Position numbers and translations under genes: made by a program. Positions 36,456 through 47,810 of a DNA stretch of 64,000 nucleotides are shown here, piece after piece. The notes beneath the pieces were generated by a model, which made no database searches, was not told the DNA's origin, and saw nothing but the letters and a program-made list of their open reading frames with translations. The stretch lies in NCBI RefSeq assembly GCF_000090795.2, contig NW_003546357.1, positions 31,282 to 95,281 on the forward strand, given 5' to 3'. The number at the start of each line of letters is the position of its first letter. Positions within the stretch are counted from its first letter, which is position 1. The stretch comes from Amphimedon queenslandica. Taxonomy: Eukaryota; Porifera; Demospongiae; Haplosclerida; Niphatidae.

Positions 36456-39400
36456 AAAGTAATAGAATAGAGCCATTTTCACTGACAATGTGCAGTAATG
36501 GGCAAGGTTGTCCAGACCTTTTAAAGTTTTTAATTTTTTTAATTTTTAAAATTTTGCACAATCTTTCTCAATTCAATAATTCAAAAATTTGCACCGTTGG
36601 AAAATTTTTCTCAGTAGCAATGTTTAAGTAAATGAGGCTTTTTACACTCAATCATTTCAGCTCCAGAAGTTGATTGGTACAGGTTCATCTTGTACATGTA
36701 CATATGAACTTGTGAAATGAATTGAAATCAAAGTGCTTCAGAACTTAATTAATAGTGCTAGTGAAAAATAGCTTTAAGTATCTCTTTTCCTCCTTATAGG
36801 TTTTATCCTCCATTTGGTACTGATGAGGACAGTCCAAATATTTCAATGAACATTGACTCCACTGCCTCATACATAACAATGGCTGACTCACTACGTAATG
36901 TAAGTAGAACAATACCCTACACATACACATGTATACATGTACATATATGTACATGTATTTATTATTGTTTATTATGTTAGGTGTTATATGTGCTACAGTT
37001 ACATCAAGATCCTGTAAATGGAGTTGCTTCCTTCTCCTCAATTACTGAATATTTATTAACTCAACCAATATTGAGTTTTGTTTCATCAGGCCACACCCCT
37101 TCAACCAGCATTGATGATGCTCTTAGTACCAGTGATACTGATGAGTCTGACGATGAAGAACACTTCAATCCAAAGAGGAACTCCGTAACACTTAAACTAC
37201 ACTGCATTCAAACAAGGTACATACATATACATGTGCATGTAAATGTACCATATACATGTATCCTTAAATAATAATAATAAAAACACATGTAAATGTACAC
37301 AATGTATGTGTACATACATGTATACATGTATGTGCCGGATGTGAATAAATGCTGGGATAGAATTGAAGTATTAATATGCAAATCTAGCCGTACAAAAACT
37401 TAGATGCCTTGTAGATACATGTACTTCCTTAAATTCCTGAGGGGAAGTGCATGAGGTCACGGGTTCGAATGCCGTTCTGGGCCCAATGTTTTAAATTTTT
37501 TTTGAGGTCCAAATGCCATTTTTGAAAATAGATGCCCGGGCTTTTATTCAAGGAGATGAATCCTACAAATAAGTTTGTCTATTTGTTACTAATAGCAAGA
37601 GCACATATACATGTACATGTACATTGTGTACATTTACATGTGTTTTTATTATTATTAGTGTTATGAATGTAATACATGTACATTGTACATGTACTGTAGT
37701 TGGAAAGTACTGTACATGTTCATGTAGTTATTTACAGCAACTCTATATAGGTCCATGCAAGAGTTATTGGTCTCTTTTGATCCTCCTGATGTCACTGGAA
37801 TACCACCACACGACCCCCTACCAACATTACCGGACTCCCTCACTGCAGCACAGGACCCCTTACCATCAATGCCAGACCCTATTCCTCCACTAGATACCAT
37901 TACTCCATCAGTTGCTAGTATATTACCATTAACTATTGATTCTACTCAATTTGGTCCCAGTCAGTCATCACCAGCTGTCAAGTTGTTGTCTCCAGTTTCA
38001 TTTTTATCACTACCTTCAGACTCGCGTCAACCTGATCACGTCTTACGATCACCGAGTGATTTTGTTAGTTTCTCTTCTCCGGTATCAAGTGGGAGTGGTC
38101 TGTTAGTGACCCCACCCACAGTAGATAATGAATTAATAGCAATTAGTTCCAGTGGTGCTAGTAACGATTCTTTTCCGTCAGCACTGGTAGAGGGTGTGGC
38201 TAACGAGGGCACTCCATTACTAGAGGAGTCACTAGTTCATGAAGAGGAATGGCCAGTGATAGAACAAGTACAATCTAGTGATGACATAAGGAAACATGCT
38301 TCCAGTATAGTGTCAATGGTGATGGATACAGCCCTAGCAACCGTTGCTGCTATGAGAGAGGAGGAAGAGGAAGAGGAGAGTACTGGAGATGAGACTGATG
38401 ATGATGATGAGGGGGAGGAGTCTGTAGGTGGAGCTAAGGATAATGATGATGAGGTTCTTGTACAGAGTGATGGAGTAATGCATTCTTTAATCAGTAAATT
38501 GGTATTGCAACAACAAGAAATGAAGTGAGTATGAGTCCATGTACATACTGTGCATGAAATTCCCCATGTTGTTTACAGTTCTTGAAGTAAACATGTACAT
38601 GTATTTAGTGTACATGAAATACATAAAATACATAAAATTGATGTTACCTAGGCTTTGGATCATAACTGTAAATCCTCATTTGTTTACCTACTGTATAATT
38701 ACATACACACATGTATTATTCTTGTTATTATTTTAGACAAGAAGCTGATGAGAGAATGACGCAGATGATGCTTGAGTTCAAAAATGAAATGGAGGCTATG
38801 AATAAAGAAATGATGAGTGCAATGAAAGAACAACTTAAAGAAAATAGTAAGAGAGAGAGAGAGTTGCTTACTGTACAAGTATTACAGTATGCTGTTACTT
38901 TTAGTTGTACTTTAATAACAATTAATATTTTCCTTTAATTTTTTCATTATAATTGGTACTGTGATATTGATACATAATGTACATGTACATATACTTTTTG
39001 TAACACCTTGCCACAACTACATGTGTAAGTTATTTCAATAAATTTTCTAGATCAAAAGATTGAGAAATTAATAAAATCACATGAATTGAAGCGAAATGAC
39101 AGGATATCACAATCATTGACTCAAACTGTTCAGACAAGCATTGCTGGTAGACTGGAAAAATCTGTTAAGAATGAAACAAAAAATACAATAATACCAGGTA
39201 CAGTATACACATGCATGTACATGTGCATGTAATTGGTATTAAATTTTCTTCTATGTATGGCCTAAAGGTATTTTGTAATGATTGTTGTAAGATCGGCTTA
39301 AAATTATTTAAAGGATCATTTTTAAAAATATTCTGTACTATTATAGCCCATGATTTTTCAAAGAAACACATGTACATGTAGGTCCAAATTCACCCCCAAT

Positions 39401-40788
39401 TTTTACTAAATTTTCTGAAACTTTTTGAGTTATGGCCATTTTTGAAATTGGCCAATTTTTAAAAATACATGTACTGTACTCTGTACTATTGGCCAGGGAT
39501 TCATACAAGATTTTTTTGATTGAGGGGTCCAACATGATGAAAATTAATGACAATGCATTGTTTTTTATGTTATTAGTGATACAGAAATCTTTATTGACAA
39601 CACAAGAAGGTATTAATAGATCTGTAAATGAGCAACTCATTGCTACCAATACTGCCATCAATACTCACCTACACCAAATACTACACACTGAGGTAATGAC
39701 TACATGTACATCTGCATGTACGTGTAATGGTAAATGTTGCCCATTCGAATGCCATTTTTGGAATTTTCAAATTTTATTTGAGCTTTATTTTAGCCCTGTT
39801 AAGAAGTAGTACATCTAATTTGTATACATGTACACATACATTGTATAAGTGCTCATGCTTTAATTTAAACAACTTTAATTTCAAGTCTGGTGCTGGCTTT
39901 TCTAAGCTTCTGGCTCATTGGTCATTCTAGTTTCACTTATTAATTAATTCATACTTGTCTTGTTTTTAGGGTCTTGTTCAAGCTATTGCCAATGCTATTG
40001 CTGGAGTTATGCCTCACATATTACCTGTTGTCATGGAAACACTGTTTAAGAATACATTGCTTCCATCATTTGAGCGTTCCTGTCAAGCAATGTTTAGACA
40101 GTTAGATGAAGCTTTTCGGCAGGGCACTACTGAATGTAAGGACTAGTGTTTCTGAATACTGTACTTGTATAGTAGATTTCTCATTATAATTTCATTTATT
40201 GTAAAAATCAATGATGCCCTAATAAAATAATTATTGTGTATTGTTAAATTCAATTTAATTGTTGGCTCTTTGACCAGACAAATGTAGCCTGTTGTTATGT
40301 TAATAATGCTAGCTGTTTATAACTTGATACATGTAGATATATCCCAGCTTCATGATGTAACTGATAGATCTGAGGATACAGCTGCTATCAATCAAATGTC
40401 AACTTCTCTTCAATCACTCATTTCATCATTTAATACAACCTCTTCTCCAATCCTTCCTTTGATTCAAGCATCATTACACACTGAACTCTCTCTTTTATTG
40501 CCAAGGTAAATCAATGTACATTTGAAATAGACTTATGCATAAATTGTTGTTGATAATCTACATGTACTGTACATTGTAATTTTATAATGATTTTAAATGC
40601 CTGCATGGGCTGCCAAATACATGTACATGTACATGTAGGTGTACATGTACATGTACATGTTGCATGTTGAACTTTTGGAATGTGTGTGTGTGTGTGTGTG
40701 TGTGGGTTTATGAGTAAGATGGTATGGGAGCTAATACTGTCAAGATGGTACATGTAGTTGATTTTATTTGATGTGCCACTATATTTGT

Positions 40789-41025
40789 GACCATAATTGA
40801 CAAAAGGTACCTTATGGCGGATTTTAAAATTCATCTTTATAATGAAAAAGATCAACCTGTGAGTGCTCTGTTAGTCAACAATTGTTTTATAAGCTACATA
40901 GTAACTTTTTGCATTCTCTGCATTAATTTTAAGATAAATGCAGCTCAGGAAGTTGGATTTTTTAGGCTTTAAAGACTAATTTTTTTATCCGCCATAAGGT
41001 ACCTTTTGTCAATTATGGTCACATT
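40789..41025. mobile_element. Fold-back element in copy B intron 15
   Basis: TTGTGACCATAATTGACAAA, then AGGTACCTTATGGCGG, is repeated in inverse at about 40988-41023. Arms are about 40 bp around a spacer of about 160 bp. Absent from copy A. Confidence 0.75.
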
Positions 41026-41154
41026 TTATCTATAACAAATACATGTACATGTAGAAGGAGAGCAGTTTTGAAGCCTTTAATTTAAATTAATATTTTTTTC
41101 ATGTTTGGGGGGAGTCACCAATACACAAAACCAGCTTTACAATTACATGTATTT

Positions 41155-41886
41155 TGCCAAATACAGAAATGAAATAATTATGATTTGTAATTGTTAGATT
41201 ATAGTTGATCATTATAATAATTTACCGAATGGCTTCTAATTTTTTTGTTAAATTTTGTATGGTAATCACAAAAGTTCTAATCATGGAAAACTACCTGTCT
41301 CTGTTGTAACAACTGTTCGTGTTGGTCAAGTTACAAAATATTTTTCACAAATATCTAATTAAATCATTAAAAAATTGTAGACGATGAAAAGATGGAGCCA
41401 TTTAGTGCCAAATTATGTACACCTATGCATGAGAACTGTAAGAACTTGCATGTATATACCTTTTGATACTTTTTGTAGTGATAACATTATCATTATTCAA
41501 ATATTATTTTAACACTGATCAAGCTTGTAGTAATATCATTATATTTCCTTTGTTTTGTGTAAGATGAGGTTTTTAGTCACATAGCAGGTTTTTTTAAAGA
41601 AGTTTTTACCCCTGAAGTTTTTTCCTTGAAACACTAGTCTGTAAGGTGTCTTTATTCTCTTACATTGTTGTTATGGTACAGTCTTTTGCTTCTGGTCTAT
41701 TTTGTATTTTTTGCTGTTAGTATATGCACAACAGCACTTAACCGTAATTACAAACATGTATTACATACTGTAGACTAGTCAGTTGGGAGTAGGTAGGGGG
41801 CAAGGGAGTACCAGTATATGACTGCAGGCAACACTGTGCATTATGATGTCATCATCTGAATACTTCTTTAGTATTGTTTTTATGCA
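41155..41886. repeat. Inverted copy of 22411-23165
   Basis: Inverse match through most of its length (for example AGACTAGTCAGTTGGGAGTA here). The block is specific to copy B's intron 15. Confidence 0.65.
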
Positions 41887-42085
41887 TGTACTTTGTGACA
41901 TACATGTACATGTACTACAAGCATGTGCATGTAACGTGTAATCTTATTTAGAAATGATGTAAGGAGTTTTTGTCCCAAGGAGGTAGCCAGTACAATTATC
42001 TTATTTACTTTTTGTAACAATTAAGAGTTGTAATGAACTCATACATGTAATGTACATGTACATGTACATTGTATGTGTATAGTGG

Positions 42086-42373
42086 TACAGTATGTCCTCG
42101 AATATCCAAACACCTTTGGGCACCTTTTTGGGAGAGATGTTTAGATAGCTGAAATAATCTGAATAAATGAAATAATAAAAGTAGGCCAACTTATCCTATA
42201 CTTTTTTGAAGAATAAATCTGCATGACTTTCCTTTCCTAAAGTTTCCTCTTGGTTATGCTCTTTGCTGCAGTAGCCATTTAATCGGTTATTAAGAAATTA
42301 AGTAGTCTGAGCAGGAGCATTAGAGACAACCATGTGTTCGGATGAACGAGGGTTCGGATAATTGATTGCGTAC
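42086..42373. mobile_element. MITE with TACAG-type ends in copy B intron 15
   Basis: Starts TACAGTATGTCCTCGAATAT and ends GGTTCGGATAATTGATTGCG. The ends are imperfect inverses and recall Tigger/mariner MITEs that target TA. Absent from copy A. Confidence 0.5.
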
Positions 42374-43157
42374 TATAATGAAATCTAATAGTTGAAATTA
42401 TTATTGTTATTAGGTTACAAGATTCAGTTAAAGAATCAGTTGCTATAGTGATTAAAGATGAGTTGATGAATTTACTTGAAGAAAAATCAGCTACCAACAA
42501 TCAACAGCACCAGGTAATCTATTAATATTAGAATAATAAATTCAGTTTTTTATTATTATGTCCATGTTCATGTACAAAGTATTATATTGAAAGAAATCAT
42601 AAAAGAGAGAGCCCAGAGAAGGCAAAAAAAACTAATAAGATTATTGTTATTGTTAATTTATTATTGGGAAGAAAAAAAGAGCAAAACACATTCAAACAAA
42701 TTATTATCATTATAGGATAAACTAATGCAGCTAATAGAGTCTAAGGAATATGATACTGCATTTAATCTGGCACTCTCTACATCAAATCTCAGTTTAGTAA
42801 TGTTCCTCTGCCATCATGTTAGTCCAGAAGAAGTCTTTGATAGCAATAGCCAGTGTCCATTGTCTCAACCAGTCCTGTTATCATTGATACAGCAGATAAC
42901 TGTGGATATCAGTGATGATGTTGAACTAAAAATTAAGTAAGAGAATGGGGTTGAGGAATTGTGATAATACAAATATCAGCTAATCTAATACGTGTACTTG
43001 TATAATGTCTACAGTAGAAAAATACAGCACAAAATTTTTGGGGGCTCTATATGTACGTACATGTACATGTAAGTTTTAATTGTTCAAATACCTGTTTTGT
43101 GGATTTCATTATTTACTCCTTAGCCATTTTTATGAAACACCTTAATATAATTTCACG

Positions 43158-44099
43158 CACTGCTTATATTTCAGAAGGCTCAGTCTCACATATCAACTGT
43201 TTGGCCAGTTTTCTTAACTTACAGCTAATTACCCAAGCCACGCATAGGCATGAAGCGAGGGTAAAGCAGTTGTCCTGTCTGTGTGTGTGTGTGTGTGTTC
43301 GCTTGACTTCCACTTTTGAGCTGACACTGCTTTCTTGTGAAATCCAGGATAGTCTTATAATCAAAACTAGCTATAGAAAAGGTTATTCTTTGTCTGGAAA
43401 ATGGATTGAATTGTCTTCCCGAGGCAGAGAAAGCTCACAATATTGCCAAATGTAGTCGGTACAAATATATCTTTTTCGTGGTGAAAGCTAAAAAGCATCA
43501 AGACAAATGAAACGATAGAACAAAGCCTCATCTTTAAATAGCTTGTAAGAAATTGCTCCAATCGTCTTCATTTTAAAGATATGATAGCCCAAACTTTCAT
43601 ACCTTGTGAGTTTAGATGAGGCTCTATTCTCCGGAAGTAGCGGCCAGAGTCTTTAAACACCAGATACTAGATAGCAGTTTGTATGCAACAAATAGAGCCA
43701 AACAAATGTATGTTAAATTGTTTATAAGTCGAGAAAAACTAAAGCTTTCTTCACCACTTATGGCCATGTGCCACCATTACTGTTTGTGCGGGTGGAGCAT
43801 GGCTTAATTAAGCCACACCTTTATTGCAGCCACACCTATACATTGCTGCAGCTAGCTAGCATGCAGCAGTGCACTAAACATGCTGGAGCTTCTTCTCTGT
43901 CGAAATTAAAAATACAAATCAATCTCTGTCTCAAAACATTCACTAAGTTTTATTAAATCTAGTACATGCTGAAACTTATTCTTAGTCTCAAAACTTTGAC
44001 TATTTTCTCTTAATTTGTGAAAACTGTTACATACATATTGTGGTGAGTGTACGCACTTTAGTGCTCTCGTATTTTATAAAGGAATGGATTGGATTTATC
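43158..44099. other. Stretch without recognised gene
   Basis: Contains a GT dinucleotide run (43280-43300) behind an AAGCCACGCATAGGCATGAAG repeat start, and several open stretches under 140 codons with no recognisable motif. Confidence 0.5.
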
Positions 44100-44325
44100 T
44101 GCAATCATTCCTACTATGATGTCACGTTTAGCCACACCCACCGACAGGAAGTAGCATTGCGAAGCAAAAATAAGCATTTTTAAAGGCTCATATCTCAGTG
44201 AATATAATGTTTTAGACTATGGAAGTTGGAAGTACTTGGAACACATTATTATTATGGTCAGGCAAACATATTAAGACCATAAAATAAAGACCCTCATTTG
44301 GATGTCTGTTTCCCTTTAAATGTCT
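44100..44325. repeat. Single arm of the fold-back family seen at 7638-8183
   Basis: Contains TCACGTTTAGCCACACCCAC, GGCTCATATCTCAGTGAAT and TATTAAGACCATAAAATAAA in the same order as the right arm at 7985-8155. The partner arm is missing. Confidence 0.75.
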
Positions 44326-44568
44326 ACAATACATTAGTGATCATTCTGATTTAAAGTTTAGAACTTTTATTATTATCTGAACTTTTAAATTACGTGGCTA
44401 CATCATGTAGTTTTGTGAAAGGAATGATTCTATCACTAAATGGAAAAACTTTTATCAAAAAATAGAAAATCACTGATACCCTTTCATACACGTACATTCA
44501 TTTATTGTGTGTTTAAAAGGAATAGTCCTGTGTTGCTCTATAACTACAATACTAAGGAAAGTTGTTTT

Positions 44569-46107
44569 TTACTTAATGTAAATCTCATAAAAGCTAACAG
44601 GAGCATCTTCATTATGTGTCCCTTGATCAGCACAGACCCTCAACTCAATATAGTCAGTAGTAGTAGTGTTACCATAGTCTCTGTGAAACCATGGTAGTCC
44701 TGGAGCAGAGCAACAAAGGGTTTCTTCAAAAGAACAGTCTTTACCATCCCATAATAGATCATTCCAGTTTCCTCCTCCTGCACCTTCACAAAAATAATGA
44801 CTGCCAACAAAGGATTGAGGAACTTGAGTGCTGCCATTAATACAAGGACAATTGTTCTGACCTTGTGCAACTAAAATGTCATCTCCATTTGCCATAAGTG
44901 TCCAGACATGTTGACGAGGAGACCCACGAGTAATACTAACACCATCAACATAATCACCATTCAGATTGTTATGATTTGTACCATATGGAACATGTACCGC
45001 ATCTGTTGTGAGGTATGAGTGTCCCGTTACTCTACCACATATCTGAGAATAACTGATACCATTAGATGGGAACTGAACTGATACACAGCTACCAGTGTTT
45101 GTTATTGGTCTACCACAAGCTCTAACTCCTCCTGACTGGTACAATCTAAATCCAAAAGGACAGTTCTGTGTAGCAACAGACATATCCAGGTATGCTAGTC
45201 TTGTCCAATCTCCTTCTGAATCACATAATGTTCCCATATTACAGTAAGCAGCATAAGTAGCATTGTTAACATCTGCCAATAGATACAAACCTGATGGACT
45301 GAGTGGTTGTCTCTCCTTAATCTCTTTACAAGAGGTAGGTAAAGCAGTTGATTCATTGTGTAGTACTAATAGTTCTTGTGCTATTAGTAGTATATCATTA
45401 ACCACTCCAGCAGTAGAGGTACTGGTGTCTTGCAGATTAGAGAGAGTATTGACAATGTTAATGAGCTTTTCTGCAGAATCTTTTGTAGTTTGTAGAATTT
45501 TTTTATCAAGTTCAGTGAAGTTGGTATTGTTTTGAAATAGTTGAAAGGACTTTTGTGATGCATTATTAGCCCATTCATTGAAGTTATGAAGGCTCCCTGT
45601 TACATTGCTGTTAACTTTAGATACAACACCTTCAGCCCATTCATTGAAGTCAGGAAGGCTCCCAGTTACATTGCTGTTAACTTGCGAGACAACACCATTA
45701 GCCCATTTATTAAAGTTAGGAATTTTCTGGTTAATACTTTGAGCTATACGATCAGCCCATTCATTTGTATAACTACTACTGTTAGCACCAGTTGCAGTGT
45801 TAGTACATTCAACACTATTACCATTAGTATACTTATCATACACTAAAATGCCCAGTATAGTTATTAAAAATATCAATATGAGACAGAGTAATACTGTTAT
45901 CAACAGCAGTGGTTTACTCCAAGATGACTGCCTTTTTTTAGGCGCCATTGCTACATTAGGAGTAAGTACAGGAGTAGATAGCAGAGACTCTTGGCTTTTT
46001 GTTTCTTCTCTCTTATAAATTTCACCAAGTTCATACGTATTCTTATTTCTTGGTACTCTTGTGTAGACATCAGGGCATTCATATAGCTGCTCTAACTCTT
46101 TCGCCAT
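44569..46107 (-). CDS. Type II membrane protein with tyrosine-rich tail and Cys-rich ectodomain (intronless, 512 aa)
   Basis: One uninterrupted frame from ATG (46107) to stop (44569). Residues 1-65 are a cytoplasmic tail with four tyrosines (YECP, YTRV, YELG, YKRE). Residues 66-90 form one strong membrane helix (LLLITVLLCLILIFLIT). The ectodomain begins with about three 25-residue repeats (NEWA.GVVS.VNSNVTGSL, about 115-180) with N-glycosylation sites, then a helical stretch. From about 260 to 512 lies a Cys-rich globular domain (SPSGLYLLAD, GDWTRLAYLDM, QICGRVTGHSY, DGVSITRGSPRQHVWTL, DLLWDGKDC, IELRVCAD). This last domain recurs in expanded gene families of sponges and cnidarians; its start resembles fibrinogen-type domains. 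A cell-surface recognition role is inference. No partner gene is nearby. Confidence 0.8.
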   Translation of the reverse strand: MAKELEQLYECPDVYTRVPRNKNTYELGEIYKREETKSQESLLSTPVLTPNVAMAPKKRQSSWSKPLLLITVLLCLILIFLITILGILVYDKYTNGNSVECTNTATGANSSSYTNEWADRIAQSINQKIPNFNKWANGVVSQVNSNVTGSLPDFNEWAEGVVSKVNSNVTGSLHNFNEWANNASQKSFQLFQNNTNFTELDKKILQTTKDSAEKLINIVNTLSNLQDTSTSTAGVVNDILLIAQELLVLHNESTALPTSCKEIKERQPLSPSGLYLLADVNNATYAAYCNMGTLCDSEGDWTRLAYLDMSVATQNCPFGFRLYQSGGVRACGRPITNTGSCVSVQFPSNGISYSQICGRVTGHSYLTTDAVHVPYGTNHNNLNGDYVDGVSITRGSPRQHVWTLMANGDDILVAQGQNNCPCINGSTQVPQSFVGSHYFCEGAGGGNWNDLLWDGKDCSFEETLCCSAPGLPWFHRDYGNTTTTDYIELRVCADQGTHNEDAPVSFYEIYIK

Positions 46108-46840
46108 GATCTTTACTATAAGGAGCAGTCTCGTATCACAGGTTCAAATTCAGTTTAAAATTATGTACTCCTTTAAATAGAAACATTATGAAAATGACAA
46201 ATTTGTTAATTTCTTTTCATGACATGTTTACTGCTTACATGCTTTACTTAAGCTTGTTTGTTTTAAATTGCTTTGTTTAGTACCACACATTTACTTGTTT
46301 AGGTACTACTTGATATGCATTTTGGTTGGGAAATTGGGTGCAGGGGCCACAAATTCAGAATTTACTCTGACAAAACATCATCATTGAATTTATCACTAAA
46401 CACATTTGTGGATAAATTTAATAAGAAATGTGGAATTGTAATTGTTGACAAATGCAAAGGAGACCGGCAGTCATCATTAAACCCAATAAGCAACTATAAT
46501 AATTAATGCAATAATTATATTTTGTACCTCTTCCGTGCACAGAGAACACATACTATTATTAGTTCTACTATTCACATGCCACACATGTGTGTACACTTAA
46601 AGTAACCTTAATAATTAAATTTGTCATTGCAAGGGTGGGCATAGCACAACAGATCGCATGATGATGCATCAAGGATAACCCTACAACCCATCAAAATTAA
46701 GCTACAATGGTGCAAGTCAAAATGAGAATAAGTAAACAGTCTGGACTCATCCATAGTTTCAATACTTCTACCATGCCTAGTTGTAATTGACCAATCAGAT
46801 TGCTTGGTTGTAGGTTCATAAATAACTAACTTACCTCTAA

Positions 46841-46975
46841 TTTCCCGGGAGGTTAATAAATAATTTCCCGGGAGGTTGAATAAGTAGCCCGGGAGGTTGA
46901 ATAAGTAAATTCCCGGGAGGTTGAATAAGTAAATTCCCGGGAGGTTGAATAAATAATTTCCCGGTAAATTAAATA
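46841..46975. repeat. Minisatellite, about five copies of a 23-26 bp unit
   Basis: Units of the form TTCCCGGGAGGTTGAATAAG followed by a few bases; each complete unit contains CCCGGG. The last unit decays to TTCCCGGTAAATT. Flanks are unique AT-rich sequence. Confidence 0.9.
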
Positions 46976-47167
46976 ATACGATTAATTGATTACATGTGTA
47001 TTTTAAATTATAGTTTTGTGTTATTTGGTATTGTTTTAATAGTTTATAGTAATATTTGAGCAGTTAGAGAGGGTAAATGTAACAGTATCTGCAGTTGACC
47101 TTTTTTTGCTTGGTGGTGGCTCGTAACTGTTTTCCTTATCTTCAATTAGTGCAACCTTTCGTTCATA
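46976..47167. other. Non-coding stretch
   Basis: AT-rich; nothing recognised. Confidence 0.5.
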
Positions 47168-47350
47168 TTATTTGTTTAATACTGATGAAACTTCTTTTTC
47201 TTGATCTTGAGATATTCTTTTGTAGGCTCTAATGCCATCAATACTGCAATGACCAGTGCGATCCATAATCAATTGTTCATCTGTTCCTGATTGAAACAAC
47301 CTTGTGGCTGCTGTCACTCTTAAAGAATGATTGGTTTTAAAACCATCGAT
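47168..47350 (-). pseudogene. C-terminal fragment of a tyrosine recombinase (Crypton/DIRS or derived)
   Basis: Minus strand from the gap edge reads NHSLRVTAATRLFQSGTD, LIMDRTGHCS, GIRAYKRIS and ends at a TAA (47168-47170). HSLR, GH and the Tyr in RAYKR are spaced as the His-x-x-Arg, Gly-His and nucleophilic Tyr of the tyrosine recombinase catalytic domain. In animals such sequences come from Crypton- or DIRS-type elements or domesticated relatives. The N-terminal part is lost in or beyond the gap, so I cannot say whether it is a live element. Confidence 0.75.
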
Positions 47351-47352
47351 AT

Positions 47353-47362
47353 NNNNNNNNNN
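47353..47362. other. Assembly gap (10 N)
   Basis: Ten N truncating the recombinase frame. Confidence 0.99.
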
Positions 47363-47810
47363 CCTTCAATAAGTTTAAAGTAATGATAATGATTGGACAA
47401 TTATACCTGCAGTGTAGGCATGTGTTTCAATGGTGATGCAACCCTACAGGGGCTTGTTTGAATTCACTTTATACTTTCAAACCAGCAACCCTACAGAGGG
47501 TTGTTTTAATTCATTTTATAGGTTCAAATCCAAGGCTCAACCCTACACTAAATAATTAAAAAAATTTTTTTGTTCTAGTTTCAATAGGTCATACAATATT
47601 ATTATGACGTTATTATGCGTGCGCATTGGGTGCACCCGGTACCCGAACATGAGGTGGGCGTGTCATGAAACCTTTTCCATCCAGCTTTTAATTCCTTAAT
47701 CTTGGTAGGATGCCTATCCCGACTCGACCTTTCCGCTGCCTATGGTGGAGATCTAGGAAAGAAAATAAACCTAAATTTCAAAAAGGTAACCCAAAAATGC
47801 TTAGCTGCAG
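47363..47810. other. Stretch with dispersed repeats
   Basis: Short related segments AACCCTACAG.GG.TTGTTT recur at about 47440, 47490 and 47540, with a B-box-like GGTTCAAATCC at about 47522. No gene. Confidence 0.45.

Larger units (their letters stand above)
36800..42936 (+). pseudogene. EDC4: Partial EDC4 copy B: exons 8-17 only, frames intact
   Basis: Exons: 36800-36899, 36981-37216, 37751-38524, 38737-38846, 39051-39197, 39577-39692, 39970-40135, 40337-40505, 42414-42513, 42716-42936. Lengths equal those of copy A except exon 10, which has compensating in-frame indels in its acidic runs; all splice sites are kept. Many differences change amino acids (for example DDQ/DDE, PQD/PHD, DDLRK/DDIRK, EIET/EMEA, LINLL/LMNLL). 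Exons 1-7, most of the WD40 domain and the last two exons are missing. No start codon context or promoter is visible upstream, so a normal EDC4 cannot be made. It could be a dead fragment, part of an unrecognised chimera, or a misplaced allele in the assembly. I call it a pseudogene with moderate confidence. Confidence 0.75.
34079..43157 (+). repeat. EDC4: Segmental duplication, copy B
   Basis: Direct repeat of EDC4 from intron 7 into intron 17 (compare 8901-20850), about 13 kb downstream of copy A's end. It includes the fossil Ulp1-type remnant (34174-35095), the pogo-like relic (35245-36455) and exons 8-17. It lacks most of the young insertions found in A. Confidence 0.9.

Noticed and set aside
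8901-43157. Treating the EDC4 pair as two complete genes
   Set aside because: Copy B lacks exons 1-7 and 18-19, and no replacement exons were found.
44569-45535. Plus-strand open frames opposite the receptor-like gene
   Set aside because: They are shadows of the 512-aa minus-strand frame, which has a clear membrane helix and family motifs.
46841-46975. CRISPR array
   Set aside because: Units are contiguous near-identical tandem repeats without unique spacers, in a eukaryotic context.
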